This document shows positions 1 to 8,592 of a stretch of 64,000 bases of DNA, in pieces. A program made the position numbers and the translations under genes. Positions within the stretch are counted from its first letter, which is position 1; every line of letters begins with the position of its first letter. The DNA comes from Pseudoxanthomonas sp. GM95 (GTDB lineage Bacteria; Pseudomonadota; Gammaproteobacteria; Xanthomonadales; Xanthomonadaceae): contig NZ_FOAX01000001.1 of assembly GCF_900109775.1 (NCBI RefSeq), positions 1,612,001 to 1,676,000 of the forward strand, given 5' to 3'. The notes under the pieces were generated by a model. It was given only the letters and a program-made list of their open reading frames with translations, ran no database searches and was not told where the DNA came from.

Positions 1-261
1 CGCCCGATTTGGGCCACAGTAAGCCTCGGCAAGGCATCTGAACACCCGGGCGATCGGAAAGATGCTGAGCGATATCGCGCTGACCGCGGCAACTGCAACA
101 ACAAGCAGAGCGAACTTGCCGACGTTCGAAGAATGCCAGAAATGCTTGTTGCGCCGAATCGCGAGATACGCCCTTAGCGGGAGAAGTGTGAAAGCGAATA
201 GACCAACAAAGCCCAATGCATAGATTGAGCCAGCGAACAGCAGATACGACCAATCTGTCAT
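1..261 (-). CDS. Membrane protein, partial (runs off left edge)
   Basis: An open frame begins with ATG at 261 and reads without a stop to base 1, giving the first 87 residues of a longer protein. The start MTDWSYLLFAGSIYALGF leads into one hydrophobic segment (about residues 5-28). A basic loop (RAYLAIRRNKHFWH) follows, then a second hydrophobic segment (about 52-72) before the edge. This is typical of a small two- to four-helix inner-membrane protein. I do not recognise the family. It has the same orientation as the secreted protein at 342-692, with 80 bases between them. The C-terminus is not in the window. Confidence 0.6.
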   Translation of the reverse strand, partial: MTDWSYLLFAGSIYALGFVGLFAFTLLPLRAYLAIRRNKHFWHSSNVGKFALLVVAVAAVSAISLSIFPIARVFRCLAEAYCGPNRA

Positions 262-316
262 TGCACCACCACCCCAATACTCGAAATCCTGACTTCAGCC
301 CCACGCTGACGAAAAC

Positions 317-787
317 GTCCGCTTCGGGTCGCAAGCAGAAGCTACTCATAGAGCTTGATGCTGGAAATCCTAAGAGTGTCAGCTTCAATTTCATACATGG
401 CACCGCCGCCGAGCACCCTTTCGGCGGCATCCTGCTTTAGGGAAAAAACAACGACATAGATTCCGTTCCTTCTAGAAATCCCTATCGAATAATTACGACG
501 GTCATAGACGTACTCGACGAGTGCCTTACTGCTTTCATCGATCGCTATCTGTTCCTGCTGCCGAAACAGTTCCTTCTCGAAATTTTCAGCAGCCACCCTT
601 CCCGCGCCAAGCGCCTCGTCGAGGTCTCCAGCCCTTACTGAAAACGCGAAGACGGTGCTGAAAATAGCCCAAAGCCCGAACAAAGATTTCATTGATACCC
701 TCCGAGCAAGTCTCCATCATTCAGTCCACATAGCTATCCGCTTCGGTCGAATGTTGCCATGCCGGCGTGGTGAAGACTAACGGTCAG
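317..787. repeat. Direct-repeat copy A (about 470 bp, gene plus flanks)
   Basis: This segment matches 31608-32080 almost base for base in the same orientation. It starts at the TCCGCTTCGGGTCGCAAGC-type sequence just beyond the gene's 3' end and continues through the gene at 342-692. It ends after the promoter-side sequence GGTGAAGACTAACGG. Conservation of both non-coding flanks shows that a DNA block was duplicated, not only a protein family shared. Confidence 0.85.
342..692 (-). CDS. Small secreted hypothetical protein (copy A)
   Basis: 116 residues. The N-terminus MKSLFGLWAIFSTVFAFSVRAG is a clear Sec signal peptide with cleavage probably after residue 21, so the mature product (about 95 residues) should be periplasmic. 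The mature part is mixed helix and strand, charged, without cysteines, and I recognise no domain. It is 106/116 identical to the product at 31635-31985; differences are scattered and conservative (such as S3A, I72V, S109A), which suggests both copies remain under coding constraint. It is a monocistronic small gene by position. Function unknown. Confidence 0.75.
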   Translation of the reverse strand: MKSLFGLWAIFSTVFAFSVRAGDLDEALGAGRVAAENFEKELFRQQEQIAIDESSKALVEYVYDRRNYSIGISRRNGIYVVVFSLKQDAAERVLGGGAMYEIEADTLRISSIKLYE

Positions 788-912
788 TTGCTGACATAGC
801 CGATGTTGTCGATCAGGCCTTGTTCGGTGCTCAGCTTAAGGCTTGGATCTGTTAGCGACGGAAGGGCTAAAGCTATATGCCTGCCACACCCCACCCGTCG
901 CCTCGGCGCTCA

Positions 913-2535
913 TCAATGCAGCTCAGACAGGACACCCTCGGCCAGCATCCACCGGCGCGTTACCCCGATCGCCTCAAGAAAGGCGCGGTCGTGGCTGGCG
1001 ACCAGCATCGCTCCTTGGTAGCCGCTCAGCGCCTGTTCCAGGTGCGCGACAGTGTCCAGGTCAAGGTTGTTGGTGGGCTCGTCGAGTAAGAGCAACTGCG
1101 GCGCCGGCTCGGCATGCAGCATGCACAAGAACACCGCGCGTAGCCGTTCGCCGCCAGACAAAGCATCCAGCGGTAGATTTGCCCGGTCGCCGCGAAAGCC
1201 CAAGCCTGCCAGCAGCCTCGCGCGCTCGGCTTCCGGCAGGCCCGGCGCAGCCTCAGCGAAGTGTCGCGCGACGCTTCGCCCAGGCTCGGGCAGTTCCAGC
1301 CTCTGCGACAACCACGCGATGCGCCCCGGCCCGCGGCGCACGCTGCCTGACTCGGGAAGCACGTCGCCAGCGATCAGCCTCAGCAGCGTCGTCTTACCGA
1401 CCCCGTTGGCGCCCAGCAGCGCGATGCGTTCGGGGCCGCGGATCGTCAGCGTCGCGCCTTGCGTACCGAAAAGCGCACGGCCATCACGCTGCACGCGCAG
1501 ACCTTCACCATGGAACAGAACGCGTTCGTCCGGCACGCGCGTGGCGGGCGCCGGCAGGTTTATCGGACCGGAGGCATCCACCGCCTGCACCGCGTCGCGC
1601 AGCTGGGCGCGAGCCTGGGCCAGGCGGTCGGCATGTACGTCGTCGGCCTTGCCGGCCGACACCTGCGCGGCGCCGGCGCGCCTGCCGGCAATCAAGCGCG
1701 GTAGGCCGGCATCGCCAACCCGACGTTCGGCACGGCCACTGCGGCGCTCGGCGCGTTCCCGTGCATCCTGCCTTGCGTACTGCTGCCGCCGCACCTCGCT
1801 CCGCAGCTGGCGCACGCGTTGTTCGGCGACCTCCTGCCCGGATTCCACTGCGTCGCGATAGAAGCCCCATCCTCCGCCATGCAGCTGCAGGTGATCGGCA
1901 CGCAGTTCGGCGATCTGGTCCACGCCTTCGAGCAGCTCGCGATCATGGCTGGCCACCAACACGCAGCCCGGCCAGCTGGAGAGCACGTCGCGCAGGCGGT
2001 GACGGGCGGCTTGGTCGAGGTGGTTGCTGGGCTCATCGAGCAACAGCACGTCGGGGCGCTCCAGCAGTCGCGCCGCCAAAGCCATAGACATCGCCTCACC
2101 CCCGCTGAGCGTGGCCAACGGGCGCTCCAACGACAGCCCATCAAGTCCAAGGCGGCCCAGCATCGCGGCGACGCGCTCATGCAGATCCCAGTCTCCGTCC
2201 ACTAGGTCGAGCGCCTCTGGCTCGGCGTCGCCCGCCAGCACGGCATCCAGCGCGCACAACTTTGCCGCCACGCCGAGGGCGTCGGCCACCCGCGCGTGGG
2301 GTGCGAGCACGAGCTTCTGTGGCAGGTACGCCACGCGGCCATGCAGTTCAATGCGTCCGGCGGAGGGCGACAACTCGCCGGCGAGCAGGCGCAACAGCGT
2401 GCTCTTGCCGGCGCCGTTTGGTGCGACAAGGCCCGTGCGCGCGGCGCCGAGGGTGAAGGAAAGATCGTCGAGGACGGGCGTGCCGTCCGGCCAGGCAAAG
2501 CTCAGGTTCGATACGCGGATGGGCGCAGGGGACAT
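913..2535 (-). CDS. ABC-F family ATPase (ribosome-associated type)
   Basis: 540 residues from ATG 2535, chosen because a GGAGGAT ribosome site sits just upstream and the family begins here; upstream in-frame sequence looks non-coding. It has two ABC domains in one chain and no membrane segment. First: APNGAGKS (38-45), LSGGE (143-147) and LLLDEPSNHLD (about 164-174). A long Arg/Glu-rich linker (about 230-320) follows. Second: GANGVGKT (375-382), LSGGER (459-464) and LLLDEPTNNLD (482-492). This is the layout of ABC-F translation factors and antibiotic-resistance ATPases that act on the ribosome. The first Walker A has Ala where Gly is usual (codon GCA). The exact subfamily cannot be set from sequence alone. 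The gene faces the same way as the histidine kinase upstream but lies 180 bases away. Confidence 0.85.
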   Translation of the reverse strand: MSPAPIRVSNLSFAWPDGTPVLDDLSFTLGAARTGLVAPNGAGKSTLLRLLAGELSPSAGRIELHGRVAYLPQKLVLAPHARVADALGVAAKLCALDAVLAGDAEPEALDLVDGDWDLHERVAAMLGRLGLDGLSLERPLATLSGGEAMSMALAARLLERPDVLLLDEPSNHLDQAARHRLRDVLSSWPGCVLVASHDRELLEGVDQIAELRADHLQLHGGGWGFYRDAVESGQEVAEQRVRQLRSEVRRQQYARQDARERAERRSGRAERRVGDAGLPRLIAGRRAGAAQVSAGKADDVHADRLAQARAQLRDAVQAVDASGPINLPAPATRVPDERVLFHGEGLRVQRDGRALFGTQGATLTIRGPERIALLGANGVGKTTLLRLIAGDVLPESGSVRRGPGRIAWLSQRLELPEPGRSVARHFAEAAPGLPEAERARLLAGLGFRGDRANLPLDALSGGERLRAVFLCMLHAEPAPQLLLLDEPTNNLDLDTVAHLEQALSGYQGAMLVASHDRAFLEAIGVTRRWMLAEGVLSELH

Positions 2536-2717
2536 GGAAATCCTCCGTGGGATGCGGCGCGCACGGCATGGCCAGCGCGGCGGACGCCCGCGCGCACGCC
2601 AGCCGCTCACGGCTGCGCGGTCGCGCGGTCTACGGGGAATCAGGGCTCACACGTCCGAAGGGTCTCCTGTCGAGGCCGCTACTCTAGCGCGGCCTGGCTG
2701 AAGCGCACGGATGCCGG

Positions 2718-4028
2718 TCACGCACCCGCAGGCAGAACGAGCACCGCACAAAGCCCACCGCCCTCGCGGTTGCCCAGTTGCAGTTCACCGCCGAGGGCCT
2801 GCGCCAGCTGCTGGGCGATCGCCAGCCCCAGCCCGGTACCGCCACTCTCGCGACCACGCGAAGGCTCCAGACGATGAAAAGGCTGCAGCACTGCGGCCAG
2901 CGCGTCGGCGGGAATGCCGGGGCCCCGATCAAGCACCTCGATCCGCACGTGGCCGTCCGCCTGCCGATGCAGCGCCGCCTCAGCACTGCCCGCGTAGGCG
3001 AGCGCATTGTCGACCAGGTTCTGCACCACGCGCCGCAGCACTTGCGGGTGCGTCGGCAACGCCACCGCCTCGGTATGGCCCATTTGCACGGCGCGGCCCA
3101 TGTCCTGGTAATCGTCCACCACACTGCCGAGGAAGGACTGCAGGTCCACGCGCACAGCCGGCCCCAGTGCGACATGCGCGCTGCGCGCATAGGTCACGCC
3201 TTCGCGCACGAGCTGGCCGAGCTGGGTGACATCATCGAGCAGGCGCGACTGGGTCGGGCCTTCTTCCATGCTCTCTACCCGCAGGCGCAGGCGGGTGATC
3301 GGGGTCTGGAGGTCATGCGAGATTGCAGCGAGGATTTGCATGCGCTCAGTGACATGCGTGGCGATGCGTGCCTGCAGCGCGTTGAGCGCACCCGCAGCCT
3401 GGGCAACTTCGCGCGGACCATCCTGCGGCAACGGCGGGGATGGCCGCGCCGGGTCCAACCGCCTAGCCGCATCGGCCAACCGCGCCAGCGGACGTGTCAC
3501 CGCGCGCACCGCCACCCACGCGCAGGCGATCAAAAGCAGCACCTGCAGCGCCAACACCCACGGCAGCCAGCGAGCCAATGGCAGCAGCGAAGGCGTGACC
3601 TCGATCGTGAGCGGCTGGCCGTCGGCCAGCGTGAGCTCGATCTCATACCGTTCCGGGATGGCGGATACGGCACGCGGCCGCAGCGCGTAGTGATGGCCCA
3701 GCGCGTTGTCGACCAGCCCGGTGACTTGCCGCGCACGCTCGCTGTCCAGTGCCGTGCCGGGTTGTGCAGGACGCATCAGATAGCGATAGGTGCGCCGCTC
3801 CAGCCTTGGCAGCCAGGCCTGCCGCTCGGCCGGCGACAGCCGCTCGAGCAGCGCCACACTCAACGGGACGTCCTGCTCCATGCCGCTGAGCATCATGCCG
3901 CGTGTGGCGAGGTCGCGCTCGTGCAGCAGCAGGCCAAACGACAGCGCATGCGCCAGCAGCAGGCCGCCGGCCAGCAGCAGCACCAGCCGCGTGCCCAGCG
4001 AACGCGGCCACGGGATGCGCAGGCTCAC
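2718..4028 (-). CDS. Two-component sensor histidine kinase
   Basis: 436 residues from GTG 4028. The start overlaps the stop of the response regulator by four bases (GTGA), indicating translational coupling. A transmembrane helix (about 12-36), a periplasmic loop of about 115 residues and a second helix (about 154-172) lead to a HAMP-like segment. The H-box AAISHDLQTP follows with the phosphorylated His at 238. Then come the N-box (QNLVDNALAYA), G1 (DRGPGIP) and G2 (GTGLGLAIAQQ). All catalytic boxes are intact, so this is an active membrane kinase of the EnvZ-like class. The input signal is unknown. It is probably co-transcribed with the regulator and perhaps the hydrolase at 4837-5625. Confidence 0.92.
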   Translation of the reverse strand: MSLRIPWPRSLGTRLVLLLAGGLLLAHALSFGLLLHERDLATRGMMLSGMEQDVPLSVALLERLSPAERQAWLPRLERRTYRYLMRPAQPGTALDSERARQVTGLVDNALGHHYALRPRAVSAIPERYEIELTLADGQPLTIEVTPSLLPLARWLPWVLALQVLLLIACAWVAVRAVTRPLARLADAARRLDPARPSPPLPQDGPREVAQAAGALNALQARIATHVTERMQILAAISHDLQTPITRLRLRVESMEEGPTQSRLLDDVTQLGQLVREGVTYARSAHVALGPAVRVDLQSFLGSVVDDYQDMGRAVQMGHTEAVALPTHPQVLRRVVQNLVDNALAYAGSAEAALHRQADGHVRIEVLDRGPGIPADALAAVLQPFHRLEPSRGRESGGTGLGLAIAQQLAQALGGELQLGNREGGGLCAVLVLPAGA

Positions 4029-4765
4029 GCAGGGTCCCCGATCAGCGTGACTGGCTGGCAGAACACATAGCCCTCGCTGCGCACGGTCTTGATGTAGGCC
4101 TGCTCGCGCGCCGCATCGCCCAGGCGCTGGCGCAAGCGACTGACCAGCAAATCGATCGAACGATCGAACAGTTCTGCGTCGCGACCCTGCGTGAGGTTGA
4201 GCAGCTGGTCGCGGCTGAGCACGCGCTGCGGGTGGTCGACGAAAACGCGCAGCAGGCGAAACTCGGCGGCGCTGAGCGGATAGGCGGTGTCCTGCGCATC
4301 GAGCAGATGGCGCGCGGTGGTATCCAGCCGCCATTCGCCGAAGCCGATCAGCCGCGCCGCCTCACTTACCTGCAGGTTCGGCGGCAACATGCGGGTGCGG
4401 CGGATCACAGCATTGATGCGCGCCAGCAGCTCGCGTTGCGAGAACGGCTTGACGACATAATCGTCTGCGCCCATCTCCAGACCGATGATGCGATCGGTCT
4501 CGTCATCGCGCGCGGTGAGCATCACCACCGGCACGGCGCGGTGCTTGCCCGCACGCAGGTTGCGGCACAAGGTCAGACCATCTTCGCCAGGCATCATCAC
4601 ATCGAGCACCACCAGGTCTACGTCGCTGGTGTCCAAGGTTGCCTTCATCTCGCGGCCATCAGCGGCCAGACTCACGCGCAGGCCGTTCTTGCGCAGGTAG
4701 TCACCGACCAGCTGGCGGATATCGCGGTCGTCATCGACGACGAGAATATGATCGGCGTGGGACAT
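4025..4765 (-). CDS. OmpR-family response regulator
   Basis: 246 residues from ATG 4765. The longer in-frame extension upstream overlaps the hydrolase and looks non-coding. The receiver domain has the acidic pocket DDD (11-13), phosphoacceptor Asp55 in VVLDVMMPG and Lys106 in DDYVVKPF. The C-terminal winged helix ends in the usual LRQRLGD and VRSEGYVF motifs. It is the partner of the kinase that overlaps it. The hydrolase lies 71 bases upstream on the same strand. The divergent promoter at about 5.7 kb holds paired TGTATC direct repeats at 10-12-base spacing, which is the usual site geometry for this class, so I infer that it controls that promoter. Confidence 0.92.
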   Translation of the reverse strand: MSHADHILVVDDDRDIRQLVGDYLRKNGLRVSLAADGREMKATLDTSDVDLVVLDVMMPGEDGLTLCRNLRAGKHRAVPVVMLTARDDETDRIIGLEMGADDYVVKPFSQRELLARINAVIRRTRMLPPNLQVSEAARLIGFGEWRLDTTARHLLDAQDTAYPLSAAEFRLLRVFVDHPQRVLSRDQLLNLTQGRDAELFDRSIDLLVSRLRQRLGDAAREQAYIKTVRSEGYVFCQPVTLIGDPA

Positions 4766-4836
4766 CAAGCTTTCCGTGGACGAGGGGACGCGGCGAGGCG
4801 CGATGGTAGCTTCTTGCGCGAAGGTGGAATGTGCGC

Positions 4837-5625
4837 TCAGCCACCGCCGAAGCCGGGCGCCTGCCCGGCGGGCTTCATGCCGGCCGCTTCGAGGATGGTG
4901 TCGGCCACCTCGCCGGGTGCGGAAAGCGGCGAGACATGGCTGGACGCAATTGAACGGCATTTCGCGCCGATGCGCTGCGCTGTAGCGACCTGCATCGCAG
5001 GCGTGAGCATGCGGTCATTGCGCGAAACCACGTACCAGCTCGGGCGCGAGCGCCACGCCGCCACGTCCACCGGCTCGGAAAGCGCGGTCGCCTTCAATGG
5101 CAACTGGTGCTTCACCACCTCGGCAATCTGCACGGGCACCAGGTCCTGGGCGAAGTCTTCGGCCACAGTGTCGGGTGACAGCGAGAGGAAGCCGTCTTTC
5201 TCCACCAGCTGCTGTAGCCCGGGCGCGACGGGGAAGTGCTCGCCCTGCTGCGCGGAGGTCTGGCCGACGTCGGGCGCGAAGGCGGCAACGTAGACGAGTG
5301 ATTCGACCTTCGGGTCCACGCCCGCTTCGGTGATTACCGTGCCGCCCCACGAATGGCCGACCAGCACCACCTTCCCCGGTGCGGCATCGATGGCGCGGCG
5401 CGTGGCGGTGACATCGTCGGCCAGCGAAGTCAGCGGGTTTTCCACCTCCACCACCGGCACGCCACGACGCTGCAGGCGCAACGCGACCGCGTCCCAGCTC
5501 GACGCATCGGCGAACGCACCATGGACGAGGACAACTGTGGGCAGCGCGACGCGCTCGGCTCCAAACGCGATGACGGGAGAGACGGCGGCGGCCAGCAGGC
5601 TGGCTAGGGCAACGGTACGCACCAT
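4837..5625 (-). CDS. Exported alpha/beta hydrolase
   Basis: 262 residues from ATG 5625, which has a strong GAGGAG ribosome site about ten bases upstream. The N-terminus MVRTVALASLLAAAVSPVIA is a signal peptide. The fold motifs are the oxyanion strand VVLVHGAFADASSW and the nucleophile elbow GHSWGG with Ser92. A late His lies in ASSHVSPLSAP, close to the C-terminus as in the salicylate-esterase/hydroxynitrile-lyase-like group. The substrate is unknown. It diverges from the detoxification operon beginning at 5911 and is followed by the response-regulator and kinase genes in the same direction, so it may be the first gene of that operon. Confidence 0.85.
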   Translation of the reverse strand: MVRTVALASLLAAAVSPVIAFGAERVALPTVVLVHGAFADASSWDAVALRLQRRGVPVVEVENPLTSLADDVTATRRAIDAAPGKVVLVGHSWGGTVITEAGVDPKVESLVYVAAFAPDVGQTSAQQGEHFPVAPGLQQLVEKDGFLSLSPDTVAEDFAQDLVPVQIAEVVKHQLPLKATALSEPVDVAAWRSRPSWYVVSRNDRMLTPAMQVATAQRIGAKCRSIASSHVSPLSAPGEVADTILEAAGMKPAGQAPGFGGG

Positions 5626-5727
5626 GGCGTTGACTCCTCGGCTTGGGGCCTGCATTGCAGCGCCGCGCTGTATCGGGCCGTTGTCGCGTCGGTGGCGAAA
5701 TGTATGCGGGCCGCGCCCGCGAGGCGC

Positions 5728-5776
5728 TGTACACATTCAGATACAAAGCCGCGGCCGTTTTGTATCGATGTGTATC
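5728..5776. promoter_or_regulatory. Candidate response-regulator operator, two inverted boxes
   Basis: Between the divergent genes, GATACAAA (5740-5747) and TTTGTATC (5759-5766) form a perfect inverted repeat with an 11-base spacer. Each arm extends into a direct repeat. Rightward it reads TGTATC-GATG-TGTATC (5761-5776). Leftward, on the minus strand, it reads TGTATC-TGAATG-TGTACA (5745-5728). OmpR-class regulators typically bind such tandem half-sites, so each pair may serve one promoter. That the neighbouring regulator binds here is inference. Confidence 0.5.
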
Positions 5777-5910
5777 CGGCGGCCAGCGGGTGCGGCTTGC
5801 TGACAAAAGCGGCGGTTGGGGGACACGGGCGGGATACGCCCGGGGCATGCAATGCACACACCGCCGGACGACACCGCCGGCACCGCCCCCATCACGACAG
5901 GAGTACGAGC

Positions 5911-6909
5911 ATGTCCAGCCTCTTCCGCCGCACCCCGATGCGCCTGGCCACCCTGCTGCTGGCTGCCCAGCCCCTGCTGGTCGGCATCGTCAGCGCCGCC
6001 ACCCCACCCGCGCCGCTGGTCGCCGACCAGCACGTCGTCGCCGGCGATCTGGATATCGGCTACGCCGATCTCGGCCCGAAGACGGGCGAAGTGGTGATCC
6101 TGCTGCACGGCTGGCCCTACGACATCAATAGCTACGCCGAGGTCGCCCCCAGGCTTGCCGCACAGGGTTACCGGGTGGTCGTGCCGCACCTGCGCGGCTA
6201 CGGCAGCACGCGCTTCCTCTCGCCCGACACCCCGCGCAACGGCGAGCCGGCCGCCCTGGCTTCCGATGTCATCGCGCTGATGGACGCGCTGCATATCCAG
6301 CGCGCCACGCTGGCCGGTTTTGACTGGGGTGCGCGCTCGGCTGACATCGTCGCCGCGCTGTGGCCGCAGCGGGTCAAGGCGCTGGTATCGGTGAGCGGAT
6401 ACCTGATCAGCAGCCAGGAGGCCGGCCGCAATCCGCTGCCGCCCTCGGCCGAACTGCAGTGGTGGTACCAGTATTACTTCGCCACCGATCGCGGCCGCGA
6501 CGGCTACGCGCAGTACACGCATGATTTCGCGCGGCAGATCTGGAAGCTGGCCTCGCCGGAGTGGAAGTTCGACGACACCACCTTCGCCCGCAGCGCGGCG
6601 TCGCTGGACAACCCCGACCAGGTCGCCATCACGATCCACAACTACCGCTGGCGGCTGGGCCTAGCGCAGGGCGAACCCAAGTACGCCGCGCTGGAGCAGC
6701 GCCTGGCGCAGCTGCCGGCCATCACCGTGCCGACCATCACCCTGGAAGGCGATGCCAACGGCGCGCCCCATCCGCGGCCGGAAGCCTACGCGGCGAAGTT
6801 CACCGGGAACTACGAGCACCGCACACTGCGAGGCGGCATCGGTCACAACCCGCCGCAGGAAGCGCCTGCCGCCTTCGTCCAGGCGGTCATCGACGCCACC
6901 CGCTTGTAA
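5911..6909 (+). CDS. Epoxide-hydrolase/dehalogenase-type alpha/beta hydrolase
   Basis: 332 residues from ATG 5911, preceded by GACAGGAGT. A signal peptide (about 1-30, or from Met10) indicates export. The catalytic features are HGWP (oxyanion hole, 66-69), the nucleophile elbow GFDWGA with Asp138 instead of Ser, and a late His in IGHNPPQEAP. An Asp nucleophile marks the epoxide hydrolase and haloalkane/haloacetate dehalogenase branch of the fold. A periplasmic enzyme that opens reactive epoxides would suit the rest of this operon (Ohr/OsmC, cytochrome P460, thioredoxin-like protein). It is the first gene of a six-gene run with gaps of 2-36 bases. Confidence 0.85.
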   Translation: MSSLFRRTPMRLATLLLAAQPLLVGIVSAATPPAPLVADQHVVAGDLDIGYADLGPKTGEVVILLHGWPYDINSYAEVAPRLAAQGYRVVVPHLRGYGSTRFLSPDTPRNGEPAALASDVIALMDALHIQRATLAGFDWGARSADIVAALWPQRVKALVSVSGYLISSQEAGRNPLPPSAELQWWYQYYFATDRGRDGYAQYTHDFARQIWKLASPEWKFDDTTFARSAASLDNPDQVAITIHNYRWRLGLAQGEPKYAALEQRLAQLPAITVPTITLEGDANGAPHPRPEAYAAKFTGNYEHRTLRGGIGHNPPQEAPAAFVQAVIDATRL

Positions 6910-6922
6910 CCGGAGCGCCGCG

Positions 6923-7429
6923 ATGAAGCCGATCCTTCAATCCGCGCTGCTGTTGTGCGGTGCTGCCACGGCGCTGGGCGTCGCCTTTCTTGCCCGCGCT
7001 GACGATGCCGGCCCCGCCACCCCGATCTATGGCGTGACGCTGCCGCATGGCTACCGGCAGTGGGAACTGATCGCCCCGGCCGAGGAAGCCGCCCCGCTGG
7101 ACGAACTGCGCGTGGTGCTCGGCAACCCGCTGGCGGTGCGCGCATTCCGCGAAAACATCCGCCCATTCCCGGACGGCGCAGTGCTGGTGAAGCTGGCATG
7201 GAAGCGCGCGCCTTCAGGCGACTTTGCCACCGCCACGGTGCCCGGCGCCGCCACCACAGTGCAGGTGATGGTGAAGGACTCAAAGCGTTACGCCGCAACC
7301 GGCGGCTGGGGCTATGGCCGTTTCATCGATGGCCAGCCTGCCGACGAAGCCCAGCACCGCACCTGCGATGCCTGCCATGCGGCACGCGTCAAGCAACGCG
7401 ACTACGTGTTCACCCGCTACGCGCCGTGA
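6923..7429 (+). CDS. Cytochrome P460-family c-type haem protein
   Basis: 168 residues. The signal peptide MKPILQSALLLCGAATALGVAFLARA directs export. The mature protein has the P460 pattern of a tryptophan-rich beta fold (GYRQWELI at 43-50, GGWGYGRF) and ends with a single haem-attachment motif CDACH (Cys148, Cys151, His152). Cytochromes P460 oxidise small nitrogen compounds such as hydroxylamine. Many relatives of this short type have no known substrate, so I claim the family, not the reaction. It lies 13 bases after the hydrolase gene and upstream of a CcdA-like protein that could keep its haem-site cysteines reduced. Confidence 0.85.
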   Translation: MKPILQSALLLCGAATALGVAFLARADDAGPATPIYGVTLPHGYRQWELIAPAEEAAPLDELRVVLGNPLAVRAFRENIRPFPDGAVLVKLAWKRAPSGDFATATVPGAATTVQVMVKDSKRYAATGGWGYGRFIDGQPADEAQHRTCDACHAARVKQRDYVFTRYAP

Positions 7430-7465
7430 TCGCCACCGCGCACGCGAACCCTTAAGGAGCTCCTC

Positions 7466-7882
7466 ATGAATTCCCTCGATACCGTGCTGTACACCGCAAA
7501 GACCCGCGTTGTTGGCGGCCGCGAAGGCCATGCCCGCAGCGACGACGGCCAACTGAACGTCGCACTCTCCCCGCCGGGCAGTGGTCGTCCCGGCACGAAT
7601 CCCGAGCAGCTGTTCGCCGCTGGCTGGTCGGCGTGTTTCGAAGGCGCGATGAGGAGGGCTGCGAGTGGCTTGCAGATCGCGCTGCCGATGGACACCGCCA
7701 TCGACGCGGAAATCGATTTGGGCAAGACCGGCGTGGAATTTCAGCTGCAGGCGCGACTCGCGGTGTTGCTGCCGGGCCTGTCACGCGAACAGGCGCAGGT
7801 GCTGGTCGAACAGGCGCATCGCCTTTGCCCGTATTCGCGGGCCACGCGCGGCAACATCGGCGTGCGCATCGACGTTCTCTAG
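7466..7882 (+). CDS. ohr: Organic hydroperoxide resistance protein, Ohr/OsmC family
   Basis: 138 residues, the usual length for Ohr. It has the two reactive cysteines of the family: Cys57 in AGWSACFEGAM and Cys121 in HRLCPYSRATRGN. The flanking segments NPEQLFAAGWSACF and the final GNIGVRI(D)V are diagnostic. Ohr proteins reduce organic hydroperoxides in the cytoplasm using lipoyl or thiol reductants. The start has a good AAGGAG site 36 bases after the cytochrome gene. No OhrR-type MarR regulator is next to it, which is unusual, and control by the nearby two-component system is plausible. Confidence 0.92.
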   Translation: MNSLDTVLYTAKTRVVGGREGHARSDDGQLNVALSPPGSGRPGTNPEQLFAAGWSACFEGAMRRAASGLQIALPMDTAIDAEIDLGKTGVEFQLQARLAVLLPGLSREQAQVLVEQAHRLCPYSRATRGNIGVRIDVL

Positions 7883-7897
7883 CCCGGAGGCAACGAC

Positions 7898-8590
7898 ATG
7901 CTCGCCTACGCCCTGGCCATCGCCGCTGGTATGGCCACTCTGCTATCCCCGTGCATCCTGCCGGTGTTACCGATCGTGCTGGCCACCACGGCGGGGCGTG
8001 GCCGCGCCACGCCGCTGTGGATCATCACCGGTTTCGTCCTGAGCTTCGCTGCGGGCGGCTGGCTGATCGGCGCGCTCTCGGCCTCTTCCGGCGCGCTGCA
8101 AGGTGCGATCCGCGATGCCTCCATCGGCGTACTGTTGCTGGCTGCGCTCTCGTGCTTCTGGCCAGCCCCGTTCGAGGCATTAGTGGCAAAGCTGCAGGCT
8201 TGGCGCAGACCGCGTAACTCCGGGCGTCTGCTGGAGGGTGCAATCGGCGCGCTGCTGGTTGGCGCTTCGCTCGGCCTGGCGTGGACGCCCTGCGCCGGCC
8301 CAGTGCTCGCTTCCGTGCTGGCGCTGGCCGCCAGCGCCCAGGCGCCGGGAAAAGCCACCGCGTTGCTGGGCGTGTATGCGCTCGGTGCAGGCCTGCCCAT
8401 GTTGCTCATCGCCTATGGCGGACGGTGGGTGGACTCCCGCCTGTCCGTGCTGCAACGCCATACCACGCTATTCCGCCGCGGCTTCGGCGCGCTCGCCCTA
8501 GGTATCGCGCTTCTACAGCTGTTCCAGTACGACGTGCTTGTCTCGGCCTGGGCGACGCAATGGCTTCCCTCCGTTTCGCAAGGACTCTGA
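7898..8590 (+). CDS. CcdA/DsbD-like thiol-electron transport membrane protein
   Basis: 230 residues and six hydrophobic segments. The paired cysteine motifs of the family are present: LLSPCILPVLP (Cys19) in the first helix and AWTPCAGPVL in the fourth. These proteins carry electrons from cytoplasmic thioredoxin across the inner membrane to periplasmic thiol proteins. The next gene encodes a membrane-anchored thioredoxin-like protein only two bases downstream, and a c-type cytochrome precedes by two genes. The set looks like a dedicated periplasmic reducing branch for this operon. Confidence 0.9.
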   Translation: MLAYALAIAAGMATLLSPCILPVLPIVLATTAGRGRATPLWIITGFVLSFAAGGWLIGALSASSGALQGAIRDASIGVLLLAALSCFWPAPFEALVAKLQAWRRPRNSGRLLEGAIGALLVGASLGLAWTPCAGPVLASVLALAASAQAPGKATALLGVYALGAGLPMLLIAYGGRWVDSRLSVLQRHTTLFRRGFGALALGIALLQLFQYDVLVSAWATQWLPSVSQGL

Positions 8591-8592
8591 TC

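Noticed and set aside
843..2087. Long plus-strand open frame (414 codons)
   Set aside because: Antisense to the ABC-F ATPase; Arg/Ala/Pro-rich translation with no domain, typical of a GC-rich shadow frame.
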